From: JAVJPJ01 sp040217295
Lineage (GTDB): Bacteria > Pseudomonadota > Alphaproteobacteria > Rhodobacterales > Rhodobacteraceae
DNA: 11,574 nt
Reading direction: 5' to 3'
Assembly: GCA_964460185.1 (NCBI GenBank)
Contig: CAYWTM010000109.1
Span: forward strand, 1-11,574
Below are positions 6,336 through 11,574 of this stretch, piece by piece (position 1 is the stretch's first letter; each line of letters starts with the position of its first letter). Below the pieces are notes generated by a model. That model had not been told where the DNA came from and did not search any database. It saw only the letters and a program-made list of their open reading frames with translations. The position numbers and the translations under genes are program-made.

Positions 6336-8345
6336 ATGTTCACTCGACTGAGCCTGCGTGTGCGCGTATTCTTGTTCTTTGCCCTGCTGGCCCTGGGCGG
6401 ATCGGCCCTTGTGGTTGCGGGCCTGACCATCGGCTATATCCGCCTGGGCGAAGACTATGCGATCAATTCCTTCATCATCGCGGGCGTTGTCGCCGTTCTG
6501 GCCATTGTCGGCTTGTCCACATGGATCTGGGTCCTGTTCGACGAACATATCGCACGGCCCATTGAACGGCTGGCCGCCGATCTGCGGGCGCGCGCGCACG
6601 CGGATGTCGAGATCGACATCGACCCGGCCGTCGCGCGCTACCTCGGTGATCTTGCGCCCGCCGCCGGGGCCATCACCGCGAACCTCGTGGAAACCCGCAA
6701 CGCCATGGCACTGGCCGTGGGCCGCGAAACCGCCCGGCTGACATCCGACAAGACGCGGCTGGAAACCTTGCTGTCCGAAATGCCGGACGGGGTGATGTTC
6801 TGCACCCCCGCCCACAAGATCGCCCTCTACAACGGTCACTGCCAGGACATCCTGCGCGGCGGGGCCGAAGCGCTTGGTCTCAACCGGCCGGTGGGGGCCG
6901 TTCTGAACATGGGCCCGATCCATCAGGCTTATGCGCGCCTTGCCGGAAAAGGCGCCGATGCAGGCACCGACATCCTGGTGACGACGCGGGCCGGCGCCCG
7001 CCTGCTTGAGGCCCGGATGCGTCTTTTGTGGCTGGAGGGTCAGGAAACGGACGCACCCGGCTATGTCCTGACGTTGCGCGATGTCAGCGACGATCTGCGT
7101 ATCCAGGCGGGGCGCGCCCATCTCCTGAACCGGTTGATCGACGGGGTCTTCGCCGCCCTGCCCTGCCTTCCCGAGGGACGCTCCACCGATGAGCTTCGGT
7201 CCCTCACCGCCACTATCGCCGCTCAAAAGGCCGAAACCGATACCCAGTGGTGGCCGATGGAGGCGCTGAGCACCGGGGATCTGGCGGCGGGACTGGCCGT
7301 CCGCCTTGCCCGCAAGGACATGACGCTGGACAGCGACCTCGGGGATGTGACCCTGCGCTGCGATGGGTTCGCGATCACGCGCATGCTGGAACGGCTGGCG
7401 CTGGACTGGTCGAACCAGGGCGCGGGCGACCTGGCCCTCACACTGGCGGCCGTCACCCCCGATCATGTTGTCCTGAGCCTTGAGGCAAAGGCCGACGCCC
7501 CCCTGAACACCGATCTGGAACGCTGGCTTTCCACTCCGCTTTCGCCTGGGTTATCGGGGTTTTCCGGGGCGGATGTTCTGTTGTCGCATGGCACGCAGCT
7601 TGCGTCGGAACCGGCGGGGCCGGGGCGAACGGCGCTCAGGCTTTCGCTGCCGCTTGCCGATCCGCGCGCCGGCGGGCCACGCCGATCTGTCAGCTATGAT
7701 TTCGACCTTCTGAACGCCGAACTGCCCGAGGATCTTGCAGCCACCACGCTGAGGGCCCTCAGCTTCGTGATTTTCGACACCGAAACCACCGGTCTCAATC
7801 CGCAGGTGGACGAAGTGTGCCAGATCGCGGCGGTGCGGGTGGTCAACGGCAAACTGGCGGACGGAGAACGCTTCGACATGCTGGTCAATCCCGGACGGCC
7901 GATCCCGGCCGGGTCCACCGCCGTGCACGGCATCACCGACGAGATGATCGTCGACGCGCCCTCGGTGTCCGAGGCGCTGGCCCGCTTTCACCGCTTTTCC
8001 GAAGGCTGCGTGCTGGTCGCCCATAACGCTCCTTTCGACATGAGCTTTCTCAGGCGCCGCGAGACGCAGATCGGCAAACGCTTCGATCAACCGATCCTGG
8101 ATACGGTCCTGTGTTCGGCGATCTTGTTCGGGCAGTCGGCGGAACACACGCTCGATGCCCTTTGCGACCGCCTTGGCGTCACCATCCCGGAAGAGGACCG
8201 GCACACAGCAATCGGGGACGCCATCGGCACCGCCGAGGCATTTCGCAAGATGATCCCGATGCTGGAAGCCGCAGACCTGCCTAATTTGGGGGCAGTTATC
8301 AGCGCGTTTGACCGGCATAGCCGACTAATCGAGCATCTGAATTGA
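6336..8345 (+). CDS. Membrane HAMP/PAS/pseudo-histidine-kinase fused to DEDDh 3'-5' exonuclease
   Basis: A 669-residue fusion. Residues 11-33 and 46-68 are membrane helices with a very short external loop. A HAMP-like linker (about 71-90) follows, then a PAS-like domain (about 140-250) ending in LTLRDVSDD. Residues ~252-300 resemble a dimerisation helix without the phosphoacceptor: where SHELRTPL is expected there is LIDGVFAAL. Residues ~329-441 look like a degenerate kinase ATPase fold that has lost the N-box and glycine boxes but keeps the terminal strand ALRLSLPL. From ~475 a DnaQ-like exonuclease begins with all five catalytic residues: D481 and E483 (FDTETTG), D568 (HNAPFD), H623 and D628 (HTAIGD). 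An in-frame TTG at 6231 would overlap the previous gene; the ATG at 6336 has a strong ribosome site. The nucleic-acid or nucleotide substrate is unknown; a sensory role at the membrane is more likely than replication proofreading. Confidence 0.92.
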   Translation: MFTRLSLRVRVFLFFALLALGGSALVVAGLTIGYIRLGEDYAINSFIIAGVVAVLAIVGLSTWIWVLFDEHIARPIERLAADLRARAHADVEIDIDPAVARYLGDLAPAAGAITANLVETRNAMALAVGRETARLTSDKTRLETLLSEMPDGVMFCTPAHKIALYNGHCQDILRGGAEALGLNRPVGAVLNMGPIHQAYARLAGKGADAGTDILVTTRAGARLLEARMRLLWLEGQETDAPGYVLTLRDVSDDLRIQAGRAHLLNRLIDGVFAALPCLPEGRSTDELRSLTATIAAQKAETDTQWWPMEALSTGDLAAGLAVRLARKDMTLDSDLGDVTLRCDGFAITRMLERLALDWSNQGAGDLALTLAAVTPDHVVLSLEAKADAPLNTDLERWLSTPLSPGLSGFSGADVLLSHGTQLASEPAGPGRTALRLSLPLADPRAGGPRRSVSYDFDLLNAELPEDLAATTLRALSFVIFDTETTGLNPQVDEVCQIAAVRVVNGKLADGERFDMLVNPGRPIPAGSTAVHGITDEMIVDAPSVSEALARFHRFSEGCVLVAHNAPFDMSFLRRRETQIGKRFDQPILDTVLCSAILFGQSAEHTLDALCDRLGVTIPEEDRHTAIGDAIGTAEAFRKMIPMLEAADLPNLGAVISAFDRHSRLIEHLN

Positions 8346-8371
8346 CCCCGGCGCACAGACCGCTAGGTCAG
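8342..8371 (+). promoter_or_regulatory. Candidate promoter and palindromic operator upstream of the GntR gene
   Basis: TTGACC (8342-8347) followed 16 nt later by TAGGTC (8364-8369) could be a -35/-10 pair; the first box is good and the second poor. Overlapping the -10 is the 16-bp dyad CAGACCGCTAGGTCAG (8356-8371), with symmetric arms C-x-GACC and GGTC-x-G around 4 nt. It ends 26 nt before the gntR start. GntR-type repressors usually bind such short palindromes and often repress themselves. The dyad is seen; the function is inferred. Confidence 0.33.
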
Positions 8372-8397
8372 GAGTCGAAAACAGGAATACGCGAACC

Positions 8398-9108
8398 ATG
8401 GCACGAGTGCCGCTTTACAAGGCAGCCGAAACCGAAATGATCCGACGCATTCGCGCCGGTGAATGGGCTGTGGGCCTGCGCTTGCCGAACGAATTCGGGC
8501 TGGCGGATGAATTCGGCGTCAGCCAGGGCACCATGCGGCGCGCCCTGATCACGCTCGAAGGGATGGGCTATCTCAGCCGCAAACCGGGCCGTGGCACCAT
8601 CGTCGCCCAGCCGGACCCGGCGGCAAACTCCGGCACCTCCGCGACCGTGCGCGGATTTGATCGCCTGGTTGGCCGCGACGGCCTTGCCCCCGAGCTTGAG
8701 GTTTTCCGCGCCAGATCGGGCGCGCGCGGCGCCGACGCCACCGAGGCCGCGTTGTTTGGAACCGCCCGGATGGCGACGCTCGAACGGACCCTGCGCCGCG
8801 ATGGGAACCGCTTCGCCCTTGACGAGGTCGTCGTTCCCGAAACCCTGATCCCCGCCCTGCCCGAAGATGCCGCCACGGATCTGGTGCAGCTTTTGCACGA
8901 TGCAGGCCAAAAGGTATCCACGATCGAGGATCACGTCAGCGCGGCCGTCACCACGATGTCGGACTCCGTCGCCCTGACCGTGGACCGGCACACCGCCTTG
9001 CTGATCATGACCCGCGTCGCCCGCGACGCAAGCAACAGGGCGCTGGCCCGTCAGGTCCTTCGCTTCGTGGCCGGCGATGTCGCATACGCGGTGTCCCTGG
9101 GCGACTAG
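8398..9108 (+). CDS. GntR-family transcriptional regulator (HutC/UTRA type)
   Basis: This 236-residue DNA-binding regulator has an N-terminal winged helix (about 5-72): PLYKAAETEMIRRI, then LPNEFGLADEFGVSQGTMRRAL with the recognition helix, then LEGMGYLSRKPGRGTIV. The C-terminal ~140 residues fit the UTRA effector-binding fold of the HutC subgroup, which typically senses small metabolites. The ligand cannot be read from the sequence. The start ATG has only a weak AGGA (8383-8386) at 11 nt. The gene lies 52 nt after the exonuclease fusion, on the same strand and last in the cluster, so it may control that cluster, itself, or genes elsewhere. A dyad just upstream suggests autoregulation. Confidence 0.94.
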   Translation: MARVPLYKAAETEMIRRIRAGEWAVGLRLPNEFGLADEFGVSQGTMRRALITLEGMGYLSRKPGRGTIVAQPDPAANSGTSATVRGFDRLVGRDGLAPELEVFRARSGARGADATEAALFGTARMATLERTLRRDGNRFALDEVVVPETLIPALPEDAATDLVQLLHDAGQKVSTIEDHVSAAVTTMSDSVALTVDRHTALLIMTRVARDASNRALARQVLRFVAGDVAYAVSLGD

Positions 9109-9116
9109 GACACCCC

Positions 9117-9138
9117 GGGTGCGGGGCCCTGCGCATCC
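9117..9138 (+). terminator. Hairpin after the GntR gene
   Basis: GGGTGCG (9117-9123) pairs with CGCATCC (9132-9138), 7 bp with one G-T, around GGGCCCTG. It begins 8 nt after the gntR stop and is followed within a few bases by CATCTTTATCC. This is a plausible end for the + strand cluster. Confidence 0.45.
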
Positions 9139-9141
9139 ACC

Positions 9142-9183
9142 TGCATCTTTATCCTTCAAATATGGCCGCCGGAGGCACCGGCG
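9142..9183 (-). terminator. Rhodobacterales-style intergenic hairpin element, likely terminator of gabD
   Basis: CGCCGG (9167-9172) and CCGGCG (9178-9183) form a 6-bp stem with an AGGCA loop. Read on the - strand, the direction of gabD transcription, the stem is followed by GCCATATTTGAAGG, a modest T-run. The pattern of a GCCTCCGGCGG-like hairpin followed by an ATATTTGA-like tail recurs between genes in many Rhodobacteraceae genomes; this is recalled, not searched. It probably ends the gap-gabD transcript about 55 nt past the gabD stop. Confidence 0.45.
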
Positions 9184-9237
9184 ATCGCCGCGTGCGCAGC
9201 CGCTAGGGACCCGCGCGCGACACACGCCGAACGCGGT

Positions 9238-10686
9238 TCAGATCCCGTCGATGCACACGTATTTGGTGTCGAGGTAATCCTCCAACCCCTGACTGCCGCC
9301 TTCCTTGCCAAGACCGCTTTCCTTGACGCCCCCAAACGGCGCCTCGACCGTCGTGATCAACCCGGAATTGATGCCGATCATGCCGTATTGCAGCGCCGCA
9401 TTCAGCCGGAACGCACGCCCCAGATCGCGTGTGTAGGCATAGGACGCGAGCCCGAATTCGGTATCGTTGGCCATGGCGATCGCCTCGGCCTCGGTTTCGA
9501 AGGTAAAGACGGGCGCCAGCGGGCCAAAGATCTCCTCGCGGGCAAAGGCCATGTCCTGCGTCGCCCCGGTCAGAACGGTGGGTTCGAAAAACGATCCGCC
9601 CAAGGCGTGGCGCTGACCGCCAAGGGCCACGGCGGCCCCCTTTGATTTGGCGTCTTCCAGCAGCTCTTCGACCTTTTCGATGGCGGCCATGTCGATCAGG
9701 GGGCCTTGGGCCACGCCGGCCTCGCGGCCGTCACCGACCTTGAGCGCGCGGGTCTTTTCGATCAGCTTCTCGACAAAGGCATCATGCACGCTGGCCTGCA
9801 CATAGATGCGATTGGCACACACGCAGGTCTGGCCGGAATTGCGGTATTTCGAGACGATGGCCCCTTCGGCGGCGGCGTCCAGATCGGCATCCTCGAACAC
9901 CAGGAAGGGCGCATTGCCGCCAAGTTCCATCGAGACTTTCTTGACCGTATCGGCCGACTGCCGGATCAGTTCCTTGCCGACTTCGGTCGAACCGGTAAAG
10001 GTCACCTTGCGCACATGGGGCGACGCCATCATTGCGCCCGCGATCTTGCGCGCAGATCCTGTCACCACGTTCACCACGCCCGGCGCGTAGCCGACTTCCT
10101 GCGCCAGCGCGGCCCAGGCCAGGCCGCTATAGGGCGTCGCGGTTGCGGGTTTGGCCACGATGGGACAGCCCGTGGCCAGCGCGGGCGCCACCTTGCGCGC
10201 AAGCATCGACGACGGGAAATTCCACGGCGTGATCATGCCCACAACACCTACCGGATGCTTGGTCACGAGGATGCGTCGGCCGTTCACTCCGGCGGGCACG
10301 ATTTCGCCCTTGGCGCGGCGGGCTTCCTCGGCGAACCAGCGGACATATTGCGCGCCGATGGCGATCTCGCCCATGGCTTCGGCCATGGGTTTGCCCATCT
10401 CGATCGTCAGCAATTCCGCCAGGGCTTTTTGATGGTCCATCAGGGCATCATGCAGTGTCCAAAGCAGGCCAACCCGGCGCATCAGGTCCATGGCGGCAAA
10501 ATCGGCAAAGGCAGCCTGCGCGGCCGCGATCGCCCGGTCCGTTTCCGCCGCACCGGCATTGGGCACGGTTCCGATCACCTCGCCCGTGGCGGGGTTCGTG
10601 ACATCGATCGTCTCACCACTGTCGGCCGCGATCCACGCCCCGCCCACGAAATTCGCCTGTTTCATCCAGGCTTGCCAATCGCTCAT
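9238..10686 (-). CDS. gabD: Succinate-semialdehyde dehydrogenase (GabD type)
   Basis: This aldehyde dehydrogenase oxidises succinate semialdehyde to succinate with NAD(P)+, linking GABA-type degradation to the TCA cycle. At 482 residues it has the length of E. coli GabD, and the catalytic residues fall at the same numbers: C288 in NSGQTCVCANR and E254 in MELGGNAP. Also present are the ITPWNFP cofactor loop, FTGSTEVGK (230-238), EEIFGPLAP and the C-terminal PFGGVKESGLGKEG. C290 repeats the second cysteine of the CVC motif; in human SSADH that pair is a redox switch (family knowledge). The ATG at 10686 is used because GGGGAG precedes it by 6 nt; an upstream in-frame start at 10740 would add 18 unrelated residues. 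The start overlaps the stop of the GAPDH-like gene by 4 nt. Other semialdehydes, such as glutarate semialdehyde, remain possible substrates. Confidence 0.94.
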   Translation of the reverse strand: MSDWQAWMKQANFVGGAWIAADSGETIDVTNPATGEVIGTVPNAGAAETDRAIAAAQAAFADFAAMDLMRRVGLLWTLHDALMDHQKALAELLTIEMGKPMAEAMGEIAIGAQYVRWFAEEARRAKGEIVPAGVNGRRILVTKHPVGVVGMITPWNFPSSMLARKVAPALATGCPIVAKPATATPYSGLAWAALAQEVGYAPGVVNVVTGSARKIAGAMMASPHVRKVTFTGSTEVGKELIRQSADTVKKVSMELGGNAPFLVFEDADLDAAAEGAIVSKYRNSGQTCVCANRIYVQASVHDAFVEKLIEKTRALKVGDGREAGVAQGPLIDMAAIEKVEELLEDAKSKGAAVALGGQRHALGGSFFEPTVLTGATQDMAFAREEIFGPLAPVFTFETEAEAIAMANDTEFGLASYAYTRDLGRAFRLNAALQYGMIGINSGLITTVEAPFGGVKESGLGKEGGSQGLEDYLDTKYVCIDGI

Positions 10687-11574
10687 CCCAATCTCCCCAA
10701 GGTTCGGGCCACATCCAGCATTCGGCAAGAAAAGCCCCATTCGTTGTCATACCAGCCAAAGACGCGCAGCATCCCGCCCTCGGCACGTTTTATCTCGGTT
10801 CCCTGGACGATCACCGATTCAGGGCGCGCGCGCAGATCCGTGGAAACCAGCGGCTTTTCGGTATAGCCGATGATCGGACCCGCGCCGGCCCTGAACAGGC
10901 GGCGCACGTCATCGGCGTCGGGATGCGCCCGGGTGATCACCGCCAGGTCCACGCAGGATACGCTGGCGGTGGGCACACGCACCGCCGAGCCGGTGATGCG
11001 TCCGGCCAGGTCGGGCAGCACCACATCGACCAGGTGCGCGGCGCTGGTCGTGGTGGGCACCATGGACAACGCGGCCGCACGCGATCGTGTCATGTCCGAT
11101 CCCATCGGCGTATCCACCGTCGGCTGGCTGCCGGTGTAGCAGTGGACCGTCGTCATCAGCGCGCTTTCCAGGCCGTACTCCGCGTCCAGCCGCGCCGCCA
11201 GCGGGGCGATCGCGTTCGTGGTGCATGACGCGTTCGATATGACGCGGTGGTCGGCCTGCAGCTTTTCCTCGTTCGCGCCCATCACGACGGTAAAATCCGC
11301 CTCGGGCGACGGGCCCGAGACCAAGACACGCGCGGCCCCCGCATCCAGCCCTGCCTCCGCAAAGCTGCGGGTGCGGGCAAGGCCGGTGCATTCCATCACG
11401 ACGTCGACGCCGGTCATGTCCAGCAGCGCCAGATCCGCAACCGATGTGAACGGCAGCACACGGGCGCAGATGCGCAGTTCCCCTTCGCCGGCATCAACCG
11501 GATCAGGCCAGGGGCCAAACACGCTGTCATACTGAAAGAGGTACGCGCATGTCGGCAAAGGCGCGATATCGTTG
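10683..11574 (-). CDS. Glyceraldehyde-3-phosphate dehydrogenase family protein (N-terminus outside window)
   Basis: A phosphorylating aldehyde dehydrogenase of the type I GAPDH family. The frame is open through the right edge; the visible part starts with NDIAPLPTCAYLFQYDSVFG, so about 30-35 residues with the Rossmann glycine motif are missing. The catalytic Cys is in SNASCTTNAIAPLA (codon 11225-11223) and the paired His in MTTVHCYTG. Also present are SMVPTTTSAAH, VRVPTASVSCVDL and the C-terminal WYDNEWGFSCRMLD. That last motif, the NAIAPLA segment and the SQPTVDTPMGSDMTR insertion in place of the usual DQNTLD-type loop depart from housekeeping GapA and lean toward Epd or GapB-like paralogues. 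The substrate could therefore be glyceraldehyde-3-phosphate or erythrose-4-phosphate. An ATGA overlap joins it to gabD as one operon; the promoter lies outside the window. Confidence 0.9.
   Translation of the reverse strand, partial: NDIAPLPTCAYLFQYDSVFGPWPDPVDAGEGELRICARVLPFTSVADLALLDMTGVDVVMECTGLARTRSFAEAGLDAGAARVLVSGPSPEADFTVVMGANEEKLQADHRVISNASCTTNAIAPLAARLDAEYGLESALMTTVHCYTGSQPTVDTPMGSDMTRSRAAALSMVPTTTSAAHLVDVVLPDLAGRITGSAVRVPTASVSCVDLAVITRAHPDADDVRRLFRAGAGPIIGYTEKPLVSTDLRARPESVIVQGTEIKRAEGGMLRVFGWYDNEWGFSCRMLDVARTLGRLG

Noticed and set aside
6057..7466. 469-codon - strand frame opposite the orphan membrane protein and the exonuclease fusion
   Set aside because: Low-complexity Gly/Gln/Arg-rich product with no recognisable fold; it crosses two well-supported + strand genes.
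6336..8345. Calling the exonuclease fusion the DNA polymerase III epsilon subunit (dnaQ)
   Set aside because: Membrane helices, HAMP and PAS-like regions and the location argue against a replisome proofreading subunit; only the nuclease domain is DnaQ-like.
10687..10740. 18-residue N-terminal extension of gabD
   Set aside because: It lies inside the coding end of the GAPDH-like gene, is not GabD-like, and the downstream ATG has a good ribosome site and restores the E. coli GabD length and residue numbers.
9706..10866. 386-codon + strand frame opposite gabD and the gap 3' end
   Set aside because: Composition (Gly/His/Arg/Asp-rich) and lack of any motif fit an antisense shadow of gabD.
1..11574. 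tRNA, rRNA, CRISPR, insertion sequence or prophage signals
   Set aside because: No cloverleaf-like sequence, regular repeats, transposase or integrase features were seen on either strand by eye.

Overview
The window is GC-rich, densely coded bacterial DNA. Protein sequences, gene order and intergenic style point to an alphaproteobacterium of the Rhodobacterales (roseobacter-like). This assignment rests on recognition of sequence families, not on a database search.

Left and centre (1-9108, all + strand): a co-directional carbon-uptake and activation cluster. It begins with the C-terminal half of acetyl-CoA synthetase (acs), whose stop overlaps by 4 nt the start of a zinc-type adenylate kinase (adk). 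A 97-nt gap with a strong hairpin follows. Next come the small (DUF4212) and large (SSS family, VC_2705-type) subunits of a sodium:solute symporter, probably for acetate or another short organic acid. After a second hairpin-bearing gap there is a soluble regulator (cNMP-like domain, two CBS repeats, DUF294 nucleotidyltransferase and its C-terminal domain), an unrecognised two-helix membrane protein, and a membrane-anchored HAMP/PAS/pseudo-histidine-kinase protein fused to an intact DEDDh 3'-5' exonuclease. A GntR/HutC-type regulator with a candidate autoregulatory palindrome closes the cluster.

Right (9238-11574, - strand): a two-gene operon converging on the first cluster. A GAPDH-family dehydrogenase (N-terminus outside the window) overlaps by 4 nt a succinate-semialdehyde dehydrogenase (gabD) that matches the E. 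coli enzyme in length and catalytic residue numbering. The 129-nt convergent gap holds hairpins serving both strands.

How the genes may work together (inference): the symporter imports acetate or a similar acid and Acs activates it, producing AMP. The coupled adenylate kinase returns AMP to ADP. CBS domains, which in other proteins bind AMP/ATP, plus a nucleotidyltransferase and a membrane pseudo-kinase/exonuclease could report or modify the adenylate or energy state and so tune uptake. The association of DUF4212 and symporter genes with a cNMP/CBS/DUF294 protein and a DnaQ-like exonuclease also occurs in other proteobacteria such as Pseudomonas and Vibrio (from memory), so it is probably a functional module whose biochemistry is poorly described. 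No tRNA, rRNA, CRISPR array, insertion sequence or origin was seen.
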